Assembly (NCBI GenBank): GCA_949987565.1
Contig: OX465105.1
Coordinates: 2,089,501-2,153,500 of the forward strand
Direction: 5' to 3'
DNA length: 64,000 nt
Source: Luidia sarsii
Taxonomy: Eukaryota; Echinodermata; Asteroidea; Paxillosida; Luidiidae
In this document: positions 11,586 to 22,600 of the stretch, one piece after another
Layout: every line of letters begins with the position of its first letter
How positions within the stretch are numbered: the stretch's first letter is position 1
Program-made: the position numbers and the translations under genes
Notes under the pieces: generated by a model
The model's input: the letters and a program-made list of their open reading frames with translations, nothing else
The model's database searches: none
What the model was told of the DNA's origin: nothing

Positions 11586-14500
11586 CTATGATACAGGTTG
11601 CTCTACTGTAGTAGTTGTCGATGAGTCCGTAGGCTTCATGACATCTGGAAGCTCTGGTGGGTTAGAGTAGGGAACTAAGTCGAGCGTCTCAAACTCATCC
11701 GTGTCACCTACAGGAGGAAAAATAAATAAAAACCATAGAAGGTAATCAAAGAATGAAAGAAATAATACATAGAATCTTACAGAGAAACTTCATAGCCAGA
11801 TAGAGCACAAACAACTGCATTGAATGCAGTTGTTATCAAGATTTAAGTGGCCTGACGTTTCAATCTGAGCAGGACCTTTCTCAAAGGGCAAACCATGTCC
11901 TGAACAGATCAAAACACCAGGGCCTCTAAACCGTTAAAAAAAAAAAGTGATATACCAAAATGTTGCAAACTGCTTACTGACTAAAATTACCAAAATGCAA
12001 ATCTTAAAATTTAGTGGGCCTGACGTTTCGATCCTAGCAGGACCTTTCTCAAAAGTAGAGTTTAAAAAAAAAAGGATTGACAAGTTGGCAAGCCTGCAAT
12101 GAACATTCCTAAAGCCGTGTCCGCACTGGACTTAAAATGGGTAAACTAACCGAGCAAATGGGTAAATTGACCATTTTAAGTCCATTGCGGACAGCCCAGG
12201 AAGTTTTCCTCCCAGGTAACTTACCCGACTCCAGTGGGTAGTTTAACTGACCAACTTCTGCCCAGTTAAATTGACCAGGTCAGTTTAACCGAGTCGATAA
12301 GTCCAATCCGGACACAACGTCTCGGTAAACGACTCGGTAAAAAACCACATCCGGCGCCTCGCACGTTACGTTACTGTATGCAAGACTCGTGCGGGCGCAG
12401 GGTAACAACGTGTTTGTGTACCTACAGTACATGCACATGTACACGAGTCGGTTAGTTTTACCCATCGTCTCGGTTAGTTTACCCGAGTCGAAAAGTCCAA
12501 GTGCGGACGCCGGGCAGATTTACCCATTGGAATGTTACCCACGGGCTCGGTAAAAAATAAGTCCAGTGCGGACACGGCTTAAGTCACAGCATTATCATGC
12601 AATGGGAAAGAAGGTACAGTAGTTGGTGTCTCAAGATCGTAGATCCTTACCTTCCAGTTTAAATGCTAACCCTAACATAGCAGGGGCTTGTGCCTTAGCT
12701 GTGCTGCATGTTAAGCCACAGTCTCCTAACGTCTTTGTGTTTTCCAATTCCTCCTTGTCCTTGAACAACCTCTGGTCCTCTGGCGCCTTCTTGGTGATTC
12801 CTTCAATGATCTTTTTCAACTCGTGCACAGTGTTCGTCTCCTTGGCATCGGTGAAGATCGTCATCTTCTGCCGTCTGATCATTAGGAAAACATCCTGTTC
12901 GGTGCAAAAAGCAAAGCGGTTTTTGACCATGACAATTGGTCCACAAAATAATTCATAGTCCCTTTGAAAAGAATTATCATTACATGTGAAGTCTGTAAGA
13001 CTAAGTGAAATAAAGGAATGGTTGTCCCACTCCCTAGAATGGGAGGCGACAAACATTTATCAACTTGATTGTACGACTATGCACTGGTCCCTGGTTGACT
13101 GGAGGTTACTGTACAAGATGATAACTTGTTGTACATGCACACACTCATATTGGAGGATTGTGGAGGACTGAGGCAGTGAGGAATCTTGCACAAAGTCACA
13201 ATGGAGGATTGTGGAGGATTGAGGCGGGTTCCAGGCACGCAACGCAAGGGGTTAGAGTTACACACAGAGGTATATATGTACATGTATGCATTCACTGTAG
13301 CCCTTGTACAATGACCAAAATCCAAAATGTTGAAAAAGGAGTAGTGTACTAAAACCAAAAGTAATTTAAACTAAACGTCTAAAGTACATGTAGCGAACAT
13401 GGTAAAGGGCTATGCCCATTGGCCATCTATGCTGTAGCCATGGTAGCATAAGGAAGGGGCAAGTCCATGTGGGTATCTGTGAGGGTGTGCGCACGCATGC
13501 ACGTACTGAGCTTTCCTGAACAGCGCGAATCAACCAGCACAGCACACCCGGACCTGTCAGAACATCATACAATTTGTGGGTATCGGTTCAATTTGAAAAC
13601 AAAGACGGCCGCCTCATTTTGGCTTGTCGGAGGGGAGAGACATCTTCTCAATCGAATGAGGGGAAATTTCTCCTCTTTTCCCAAACGTGAGTAAAGCAAA
13701 TGTCATAGAATACATGTAAGCTAATCTGTAAATTAATTGGAATCTGTGATTCTCATTGAATCCAAATATGTGAGCGGTTTCACTGGTGTTTTCGGGGAAA
13801 ATCTGGGGATTTCTGTTGGGGGTAGTCTGAGTAACTTGGACCCGACGAATCACCCTTTTTTTATCGAAATTTGAAATTTGGAGGATCGGGTGACTGTGGG
13901 GTCCAAGCACGTGCACGCGCACACACTTCCGCAGACCACTCCGCACCCGGACCTGCCTGCACATCGTGACGTCATGCAGTTTCAAATCAAAGATGGCCAC
14001 CCCAAATCGGCTCGTCGACCCGTTCTCGGTCAACTGAGGGAAAATTTCTCCCTTTTCCCAAACGTGAGTAAAACAAAATGTCCAGTATTGAAATCTGTGA
14101 TTCTCACAAAATCCTCAATGGGCGCGTGGGACGGTTTCACAGGTGTTTTGGGGGGAAATCTGGGGATTTCGGAATGGTTGTTTTTTTCAAAGTCCCGATT
14201 CAAGAGCAGAATTACCCGTCGTGCTTGCTACATTGCAGTCACCCGATCCTCCAAATTTCAAATTTCGAAAAAAAAAGGGTGACGTGTCGGGTCCAAAATA
14301 CTCGGACTATGTTGGGGGTAGTTGGTGTGAACCAGTTCGCATACTGAAAACCTTGGACCCTACAGTACAGAGTACAGTCACCCGACCCCTTTATTTTGAA
14401 TAAAAGGTGACTGTCGGGTCCAAGTTACTCTGAATATGGCCTCCGATCAAGGCGCTCCATCCATGCTTGCACTACCCCCAGAACTGTGGGGTTCTACGTC

Positions 14501-15332
14501 ATCCGCTGCTCTCCCGACCAGAACCCCACAGATAACTAGGCTTTTTTCCCATAGGCTTCTGTGTAACGTTCACAAGTGCTGTGGCATAGGGATCAGCAGG
14601 TTCAGCATAACTCATGAAATACTGCTTCATTTGGCCCAAGATTTCTAGCAGTAGTACGGTATAGCGGCTAGCTGCGAAGATGTACAGGGGACCAGACTGC
14701 CAGTTGCGGCGCTGCCGTTGGAATTTTGCGACCGAACAGGGAGGTTTTTGCCCATTATTTTTCGGAAATCGACACATTTTCGCCACATGGACAGTTGCAC
14801 ACAGGTGCGTGGTATGTAAACCACATTTGCTAGAAATCTTGGGCCAAATGAAGCAGTATTTTAGGAGTTATGCTGAACCTGCTGAACCCTATGCTACAGC
14901 ACTTGTGAACGTTACACAGAAGCCTATGGGAAAAAAGCCTAGTTATCTGTGGGGTTCCGGTCGGGAGAGCAGCGGACGACGTAGAACCCCACAGTTCTGG
15001 GGGTATGCTTGCAATAGACTTGGATAGGCGATTTCTAGCACTATTCTAACGATGGTATAACTAGTATAAGTGAGAAATGTACAATAAATCGCCTGTAATC
15101 AGTCAATCAAACACCTAACGCAATGTCTACATTATCGATCATTGAGAATGAGAGTTGCATACACTAGCATCACTTTCAGCAAAGGTGAACGTGTTGGCAA
15201 AAGTAACTAACGAGTAACGGCTTCGTCAACAAAACATGAACAAGCTAAGATCGAAAAGGATCGATAGAGCATGGAGGATTTAGTATCATCAAGATATATA
15301 CTATTATTACTATGAACAAATAAACATACCAT
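11586..15332 (-). CDS. ELOB: Elongin-B (complete, 3 coding exons)
   Basis: Ubiquitin-like subunit of the Elongin BC complex, which joins Cullin-2/5 ubiquitin ligases to BC-box substrate receptors and also forms part of the SIII elongation factor. Exon 2 at 12651-12894 encodes [20 protein letters not shown] and so on to [10 protein letters not shown], strongly matching the Elongin-B ubiquitin-like fold. The terminal exon 11586-11707 encodes the C-terminal tail, with [10 protein letters not shown] as in vertebrates, then TAG. The first coding exon is just the ATG at 15330-15332, followed directly by a consensus donor gtatgt; the vertebrate gene likewise splits after the initiator Met. The exons sum to 369 nt, 122 aa (human 118). 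The 2.4-kb first intron carries several foldback and TIR elements. Confidence 0.93.
11835..12065. repeat. PLE family-A terminal modules in ELOB intron 2
   Basis: Two modules: a diverged one (gtggcctgacgtttcaatct, gagcaggacctttctcaaag), then a good copy from tgcaaactgcttactgac through ttagtgggcctgacgtttcg to caggacctttctcaaaa. Confidence 0.8.
12112..12581. mobile_element. TIR element (MITE-like, about 470 bp) in ELOB intron 2
   Basis: The ends are a 20+ base inverted repeat: AGCCGTGTCCGCACTGGACT at the left and its complement agtccagtgcggacacggct at the right. The interior repeats short variants of the same words (cagtgcggac, ccattgcggacag, caatccggacac) and many gggtaaactaacc-type motifs. 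No protein is encoded. Confidence 0.7.
13600..14440. repeat. Unclassified dispersed repeat, two diverged tandem copies
   Basis: Two similar segments (about 13610-13910 and 13985-14300) share ggggaaatttctcc, tttcccaaacgtgagtaaa, tgtttcggggaaaatctggg and gtccgagtaacttggaccc-like ends. Both are related to 33600-33950 and to the palindrome at 34471-34617. The hairpin words gatcgggtgactg and gggtgac..gtcgggtccaag flank the copies. No open frame resembles a protein, so this is probably a non-autonomous transposon in ELOB intron 1. Confidence 0.65.
14465..15012. mobile_element. Large foldback element in ELOB intron 1
   Basis: A long inverted repeat. The left arm 14465-14655 (cccccagaactgtggggttc, gcttctgtgtaacgttcac, ggcccaagatttctagca) is repeated in reverse complement at 14828-15012 (tgctagaaatcttgggcc, gtgaacgttacacagaagc, gaaccccacagttctggggg). 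The arms are about 185 bp and highly similar; the spacer is about 170 bp. The open frames on the arms are mirror images and not genes. Confidence 0.85.
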
Positions 15333-15739
15333 TGTCAAACGTGTAGTTGTGGCCTGGTTTGTCCCTTAAATGCCGTCCAAATGACACGTTATTTCGCCGA
15401 AAATCACAACAATCATGTACATATGTTGGTCGTGCGTTGGATATTCCGTGTCATGCAACACACAATGTACAAGTACAATCACGTCCGGGCAACCATTGAC
15501 AAAGGGCGCCCTCGTACGGTAGACATGGAAACCGCTACTGAATGCATGGTCATTGAAAGCGCGCCTGCAATGGTGCGTGCAATGTGGCAATGATACAGGT
15601 GTACAGTGGTTTCTTTGAAAATGTGATCAGAATAGTACGGACGCATAGCCATGCCAACCTTGAAAAAAAAACCCACCTGAATGTACCGGTAGTTAACAGC
15701 AGTATAGAAATAAAAAGTGTCAGCTCCCGACTTTTTATC

Positions 15740-15925
15740 TCTCAAAAGTTAGAGGGCCTGACTTTCCGATCCTAGCACTAGTACGTAGCAGGACACTGAG
15801 TGAGGGAGAAAGGTCCTGCTATGATCGAAACGTCAGGCTATTTTCCTTCCTCCATTGGCTCTCTAACTTTAGAGATTGATGTATTGCAGGTCATTTTAGT
15901 CAGTGAGCAGTTTGCAACAGTTTTT
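15740..15925. repeat. PLE family-A inverted pair (diverged)
   Basis: agagggcctgactttccgat and cctagcac in one orientation face gagaaaggtcctgctatg, atcgaaacgtcaggct in the other, followed by the gcaggtcattttagtcagtg tail. It lies upstream of ELOB exon 1. Confidence 0.75.
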
Positions 15926-15964
15926 GTATTAACTTATGATCTCATACGACTTATTATTAAGTCT

Positions 15965-16410
15965 TACGCACCAGAAAATACGTCGTACGAACGAGATAAC
16001 AAGTCTTACGAACGAGATAACAAGTCTTACGAACGAGATAACAAGTCTTACGAACGAGATAACAAGTCGTACGAACGAGATAAGTTTTACAAACGAGATC
16101 ATAAGTCTTCCGTACGAGATAACAAGTCGTACGAACGAGATAAGTTTTACAAACGAGATCATAAGTCTTCCGTACGAGATAACAAGTCATACGAACGAGA
16201 TAAGTTTTACAAACGAGATCATAAGTCTTCCGTACGAGATAACAAGTCGTACGAACGAGATAATAAGTCTTACGTACGAGATAATAAGTCTTACGTACGA
16301 GATAACAAGTCTTACGAACGAGATAACAGTTGTACCATGGAGGTATCCTACCTCCATGGTTGTACGAACAAGATAATAAGTCTTACGTACGAGATAACAA
16401 GTGGATGGAT
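15965..16410 (+). repeat. 21-bp minisatellite with a 63-bp higher-order block
   Basis: About 20 tandem units of a 21-base motif (gaacgagataacaagtctta). In the middle, a three-unit block (aagttttacaaacgagat, cataagtcttccgtacgag, ataacaagtcgtac) is repeated three times. All frames stay open because 21 is a multiple of three, which creates long artefactual open frames on both strands. Confidence 0.9.
16330..16366. repeat. Perfect short palindrome interrupting the 21-bp minisatellite
   Basis: gttgtaccatggaggta, a short tcc centre, then tacctccatggttgtac. It replaces part of one minisatellite unit. A similar word (gttgtaccatggaggaata) begins an imperfect palindrome at 34141-34212. Confidence 0.85.
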
Positions 16411-16544
16411 GGATATATTTATAGAAACAGAACATTATTCCCGAAAAACAGGTTTATATACAACGCGTTTTATTATAAATCAACAAAAAAGATTACATTT
16501 ATACATAACTTTTCTATAAAACCTCATGAAGCAAGTAATCGACT

Positions 16545-16722
16545 TAAGGTGATATACAAAAATGTTGCAAACTGCTTACTGACTAAATATACCAAAATGT
16601 AAATCTTAAAATTTAGTGGGCCTGACGTTTCGATCCTAGCAGGACCTTTCTCAAAGGCAGAGTGCCTTTTAGAAAGGTCCTGCTAGGATCGAAACGTCAG
16701 GCCCACTAAATTTTAAGAAGCA
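16545..16722. repeat. PLE family-A head-to-head inverted pair
   Basis: It starts gtgatatacaaaaatgttgc, aaactgcttactgac, then ttagtgggcctgacgtttcg, atcctagcaggacc. The inverted half is agaaaggtcctgctaggatc, gaaacgtcaggcccacta. The two halves are complementary across an aggcagagtgcc centre. Confidence 0.88.
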
Positions 16723-16739
16723 AGTAATCCTTGGCAAAG

Positions 16740-17560
16740 CACACAGTCTCTCATTGGCAATATTATGCATATTTCTTAATGTGATCACAAGTAACTTGAC
16801 AGTTACATACACACAGACAACCCCTGTTCATGAATTCAGAGCAATACCATCTTCCACTTGGCTTGAAAAAAAGAAATTCAGTCACATGATGCTGGCTCAT
16901 AATTTCAATCATCAGACTTAAACAAACACTACTGCTCATTATTCCTTTTGATCATTCTCACCCTGGTCTGTCTATCACATGGCATCAACAGACATGGTAG
17001 GGGTTCATAATATACCCTACTTATGACAGTGGGGGACAGAATTTCAGTTGTCCCCCGCCCCCCGCCCACTTTTGGGGATCAGAGCTACCACAAGAGGCAA
17101 AGAAAAGTACACTGAATGAAATGTTGACTCATGAAATGTGTTTAATAACATGCATACTTATGCAAGATGCAAGATGCATACTTTTTTTTTTTTTTTTTTT
17201 TTTAAACTTGTGAAGAGCCTTTGATGTAGATAAAATACACCAATATACACCAAATGGCATGTTTACAAGCACAAAAATGCAAAAATCTCCCTAACATGGT
17301 GCAGTTTTTGTCATTCCACCGTTGAAAAAAAATAGTCCTGCTAGAATCAAAACATCCTGTTCTCTACATTTTCATGATTTGAATAATGGCATTCTTGGAA
17401 ATCTTCTCTGCTATGCAGGATCCAATTCTTGCAAGCCACCAGCCATTCACAAAGACTACCCCAAGAGAAGAGACAAGTAATAATGAAATGTTAGATCTAA
17501 ATTTCTGATATGACTATGATTGAAAGGTGCCTCTCACTTTGTAAGATTTGTATATTAATT
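16740..17560. other. Gene-free stretch with poly-T run
   Basis: No exon recognised. A 22-base T run lies at 17182-17203. A short stretch near 16945 (ttttgatcattctcaccctg, gtctgtctatcaca) resembles a degraded bit of the PLE 3' region. Confidence 0.4.
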
Positions 17561-17564
17561 TTTT

Positions 17565-18205
17565 ACCTCAAACATCATATACCTCATCTCTTGTAGAGTT
17601 TCTAATATTCAGTATGTTGGCGAGACCAAAAACACCCTCAAAAAACCGATCTATGGCCATAGGTCTACTATCAAAACCGGTAAAATGGACACCCCTGTTG
17701 GGTATCACTTCAATCTCCCTGATCATTCGATATCAGATATGAGTGTACTGGGCATAGAATCACTTGGTCACCGTAGTAATGCTGTCCGTCTTAGCCGTGA
17801 GAAAATGTGGATGAAGCGTCTTCGGACTATTCAACCACATGGTCTCAACATCCAGGAGGGTAATGACTAACACCATGCAGCTTTCTGATAATCCTTCTTT
17901 TGTGTTCAGTCCTTCACACTTCTCTCTTTGATCTTTCCCCCTCTTGTCACTAATCCCTACCCTACTCCTTGCCCTTCTCTTTGATCTTTCCTCCTCTTCT
18001 CACTAATCCCTACCCTACTCCTTGCCCTTCCCTTTGATCTCTCCCTACCAGCTTCACTCTTTGTCCTTTGTTTCTCATCCGTGTCCTATTCACTCTCTCC
18101 CCTTCCTTCGTGTACATGTATCTGTTTTGTCCTTGTCACTCTGCCTTTGAGAAAGGTCCTGCTAGGATCGATACGTCAGGCCCACTAAATTTTGAGATTA
18201 ACTTT
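17565..18205 (+). mobile_element. Penelope-like element remnant: GIY-YIG endonuclease C-terminus plus 3' region
   Basis: The frame ending at 17868 reads IIYLISC, NIQYVGET, YGHRSTIKTG, TPVGYHFNLPDHSI, REKMWMKRLRTIQPHGLN. This is the typical C-terminal GIY-YIG nuclease of Penelope-like retroelements, cut off at its 5' side (a stop lies upstream at about 17550). A CT-rich 3' region follows (repeats of ctttgatct, ccctaccctactccttgccc, ctaccagcttcactctttgt). The element ends at 18130-18205 in a family-A terminal module (gagaaaggtcctgctagg, atcgatacgtcaggcccac). This copy links the abundant family-A modules and the 68-bp minisatellites to one retroelement family. It is inactive, being 5' truncated. 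Confidence 0.88.
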
Positions 18206-18299
18206 TAAAGTCAGAGTGTGACAAATGCAGTGCATATGACTCCAACAAATACAACTTGACAAGTAAAACTGAAAAAAAAAAATTAAAACCATTAAAAAT

Positions 18300-18430
18300 C
18301 GAAGGAAAAACTGACTGGGAACTCTTGAACAAATTGAAAAATTGGCAAAGAAATCTTTGACCGGACCAGGACTTGAACCCGAGATTAACATACCAAAGCT
18401 GTTCCATCTGAGCTATCCAGCCCTTAGATG
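18300..18430 (-). repeat. tRNA-derived SINE copy
   Basis: Minus-strand head GGGCTGGATAGCTCAGATGG with B-box-like GGTTCAAGTCC, followed by a body (caaagatttctttgccaatt, gttcccagtcagttttt) shared with the copy at 18.6-18.8 kb. The anticodon arm is deleted here. Confidence 0.75.
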
Positions 18431-18609
18431 GTGGGTCAACTAGTCTTTACCAGGGTGGGGCCACCAGTCAGAAGCAATTCAACCATTAACTGCCATACAG
18501 GCATCTCCAGGGATCACACCCCTGCTTTCATTCAGATGCAAACAACCAATTGTTATAAGCCTTAATACAGCAGCTCTGGTTCACACAAAGTGGTTACAGC
18601 TTTGTCAAT

Positions 18610-18780
18610 TCAAGTCAAACAAACAAAGGAAAAACTGACTGGGAACTTTTGAACAAATTGAAAGATTGGCAAAAAAAACCTTTTACTGGACCAGGACTTG
18701 AACCCGAGACCTCTGGATTAACACACCAGTGCTCTTCCATCTGAGCTATCCAGCCCTTAGATGGTGGCCTCCCTAAATAG
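18610..18780 (-). repeat. tRNA-derived SINE copy (best head)
   Basis: Minus strand: GGGCTGGATAGCTCAGATGG (A-box), an anticodon-arm-like stretch with GTTAATCC, then GGTCTCGGGTTCAAGTCC (B-box). The head looks most like a tRNA-Lys type, judged by eye. It is not a gene: the acceptor stem does not close and a SINE body follows. Confidence 0.75.
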
Positions 18781-19615
18781 TCAACTAGTCTTTGCCGGGA
18801 TGGGGGCGCCAGTCAGACGCAAATCAACCATAAACTGCCGTATATCTCCAGGGACCACACCCCCGCTTTCACTCAGATGTAAACAACTAATCTGAGTGGC
18901 ACTCCAACCTGGCAAACACTAGGTCCCGGTTAAGTAAAAGTTATCTGTGTCAATTTTTCGATCCATTACAAAATACACGCACAAATATAATGAAATCAAT
19001 GGAATAAAAAAGACATATGGGCTAAAGACAAGAATTTGTTCAACCCTAGAAGTAAGAAGTCATACATATTATGAACAAATGAGCAAACGCATAAATAACT
19101 GACTATTATAATTTCTTCTTTGAGGTTGTGGGATCCTTGGAAGAACGAAGACATAACCACATAAAGGTAGCTCTAGATGATGCTAGCTCTTGCAACAAAT
19201 GCTCATGCAGTCTCCACCTTAATTTAGTCTTTGAATAATTCTGACAATGACAATGTTTTCATGGAACTGGAAAAGAAATCTCAATAATGGCAATCCAAGG
19301 CTCCTCCTTTTTAACTCATTATAGAATCTGGTATCTTAATTAACAAAATCCCCTAATTAACAAGCGGTAAGGCACTAAAAAACATTTGGAAAATCAAATC
19401 CACAAGGACTGTCTGGAGGGAGGATGATCAATAGTCCAATTCTCATATTGCATTCATTATAAATACAAAGTGGAGAATGGTTCTGCTGTGATGCAAACTT
19501 TAAGCTCTCTGAACGTTTGAGACAAAGATACCATACGACATACTCCATGGGTCTTCTGTAAGAGCTGACTTTGCTCACTTCTTGGTCGATGAGTTGGATG
19601 TTGGCAATCTCTTCT

Positions 19616-22600
19616 TCATTTGGAAAATTTGCCAATGTCTGCAGGCAAGTGAAGCCAGGTGCCGTAGTGCTTCTGCTTCAGGTGGTCTGATAACACCATC
19701 TTGCCAAGCTGATAGTCTTTGGCCAGTACCTATAAGTAATATATACAAACATACAGTAAGACGAAAACAAGGGTTGCCTTTGAGAAAGGTCCTGCTAGAA
19801 ATGTCAGGTCCTGCTAGAAACGTCAGGTGCTGCTAGAAATGTCAGGTCCTGCTAGAAACGTCAGGTCCTACTAGAAATGTCAGGTCCTGCTAGAAATGTC
19901 AGGTCCTGCTAGAAACGTCAGGTCCTGCTAGAAACGTCAGGTGCTGCTAAAAATGTCAGGTCCTACTAGAAATGTCAGGTGCTGCTAGAAACGTCAGGTG
20001 CTGCTAGAAACGTCAGGTGCTGCTAGAAACGTCAGGTGCTGCTAGAAACGTCAGGTGCTGCTAGAAACGTCAGGTCCTACTAGAAACGTCAGGTCCTGCT
20101 AGAAACGTCAGGTCCTACTAGAAATGTCAGGTCCTGCTAGAAATGTCAGGTGCTGCTAGAAACGTCAGGTGCTGCTAGAAACGTCAGGTGCTGCTAGAAA
20201 TGTCAGGTCCTACTAGAAACGTCAGGTGCTGCTAGAAACGTCAGGTGCTGCTAGAAACTTCAGGTCATGCTAGAAATGTCAGGTGCTGCTAGAAACGTCA
20301 GGTGCTGCTAGAAACGTCAGGTGCTGCTAGAAACTTCAGGTCATGCTAGAAATGTCAGGTCCTGCTAGAAACGTCAGGTGCTGCTAGAAACGTCAGGTCA
20401 TGCTAGAAACGTCAGGTGCTGCTAGAAACGTCAGGTCCTGCTAGAAACGTCAGGTGCTGCTAGAAACGTCAGGTCATGCTAGAAATGTCAGGTCCTGCTA
20501 GAAATGTCAGGTCCTGTTAGAAACGTCAGGTCATGCTAGAAACTTCAGGTCCTGCTAGAAACGTCAGGTCCTGCTAGAAACGTCAGGTCCTGCTAGAAAC
20601 GTCAGGTCATGCTAGAAACGTCAGGTCCTGCTAGAAACGTCAGGTGCTGCTAGAAACGTCAGGTCATGCTAGAAACTTCAGGTCCTGCTAGAAACGTCAG
20701 GTCCTGCTAGAAACGTCAGGTCCTGCTAGAAACGTCAGGTCCTGCTAGAAACGTCAGGTCCTGCTAAAAACGTCAGGTCCTGCTAGAAACGTCAAGTCAT
20801 CCTAATGAGTCAGAAATCAGGTCATTTACAGCAGTAAGCAGTCAGCAAAATCAGTCTACCACTTCAAGAATAATAAAGTATAGATGTAATGATAAACAGT
20901 TTGCATTTATTACATGGTTAAAGGGTAGGATAGATGAATCTGATTGCATAGTCTTACCTTTGACTGATAGTAATTGGGACATTCTTGTAGATCATATCGC
21001 TTGGCCATTTTACTAGCACCTTTGAACCGACTGAGGAATGCAGCCTTGCAAACTCTGCTGGCCCCAGAAATTCCACTCTTAAATGGCGACCTGAAACCAA
21101 GAAAGAAATAAACATTAGGAAATCATTTGCCTTAAAGCCCCTACACAACATTGGTCGAGGTCAGAGAATAGCATCCATATATTGGCTGATCCAACATATG
21201 CATGAAATAGCACACCTGTGTACATTTCAGCTCAATCTGTCGGCCGAGTCTTGAGAAAATCGTAAAAACCGCTTTAATTGTTTCGCGAAAATGCAGCATT
21301 CAACGCCGTACTGTTCCAGAAAATAGTTTAGATTTTGGTGAGACGTAAACGATTTCTTTTACTCTTTTCTCCCAAAATACAACATTTTAGGCAGAAATAT
21401 TTCAGTGAGAGGTTTCTACTATAACCATCTTCAAACTGTATAAGTTTCATGTAAATCTGTCAACATTTCTGTTTTTCGATCTTACCAATGTTGTGTACGG
21501 GCTTTAACTAATATCATAATACAAGTAACATGCATTTAGAAAACTTAGGATAGGATTGAATCAAACTATCTATCTATAACTAAAAAATAAATCTATCTAT
21601 CTATAACTAAAAAATAAATCTATCTATCTATAACTATCTATAACTAAAAAATAAATCTTCAATCTCAAAAATAATGAGAGCCTGACATTTTGATTCTAGC
21701 AAGACTTTGAATTTTGGTCAATAACCAGCTTGCAACATTTGTGTATTTGTGAAATGCAGATAGAACAATTAAGCAGTCACTGCCAGCTCACCTCTCAGTG
21801 AATTTACCCTGACTGACATCAACCGCTTCATACAGGTTGTCAGCAAAGGACCAATTGAGGCTGACGCCCAACTGGGAATCGTCTTCAATTTGAGGAGCAA
21901 CGGACACTCTGCCTATGAGGGGATGCTGGACCCTGTAACCAGCAGGGAGCTTGTCTGTCAGTTCATCGTCCACACGGCAGCACATAGCACGAGCTAGATG
22001 GCTATGATTGTAACCACTACCTACAACCAGAATCAAGATGAAGCCTGTTTAAGTCACCTATCACAATTCTAAATATAGTTTGGATAAATAGGTTTGCGGA
22101 GACACCATGTAAATTCTCTTTTGTGAGTAAGTGTGGTTCTGAAAAGAACCGGAGGAACTTGATGTTTCGAACAGTATACTCTGCTCATCAGTGTACAGTC
22201 TACAGTCTCCTGAAGATGAGCAGAGTACACTGTTTGAAACGTCAAGTTCCTCCGGTTCTTTTCAAAACCACACTTACTCACAAAAGAGAATTTACATGGT
22301 GTCTCCGCAAACCTAATTATCCTGCTATTCTCACCATGCAAACCTTCAAATCTCATTTAAATATAGTTTGCTTCATATAACATACATAATCTTGTGTGGA
22401 AATCAGCTAATTATCCCTAATTAAGAAAAGATAGAAATCAGCTTGGATGGACGTGCATTAACAACTGAGTTAATTAAGTTCATCTTTGTTGCGATGAAAG
22501 GCTAATAAATAAGCAAGGTGGAGATGCAAGCTCAGTGAGTCAGTGCTTTGCCTGACTGCCTACTTGAGCTGTCTGTATGCTTATCAAGCAAGCAATCAGG

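Noticed and set aside
14436..15027. Open frames near 14499-14786 and 14680-15027 sharing the same peptide
   Set aside because: They are the two arms of one inverted repeat read in opposite directions, not two genes.
15800..16519. A 239-codon open frame with repeated KSYERDN units, and frames on both strands of the same region
   Set aside because: Produced by a 21-bp minisatellite whose unit length is a multiple of three. All frames stay open, there is no domain, and the ends lie in PLE modules.
18610..18780. A functional tRNA gene
   Set aside because: A- and B-boxes are visible, but the acceptor stem does not close, a common SINE body follows, and diverged copies occur elsewhere.
19773..20808. 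CRISPR-like array
   Set aside because: Units are contiguous 19-bp tandem copies with no unique spacers, in an animal intron; derived from the PLE core.
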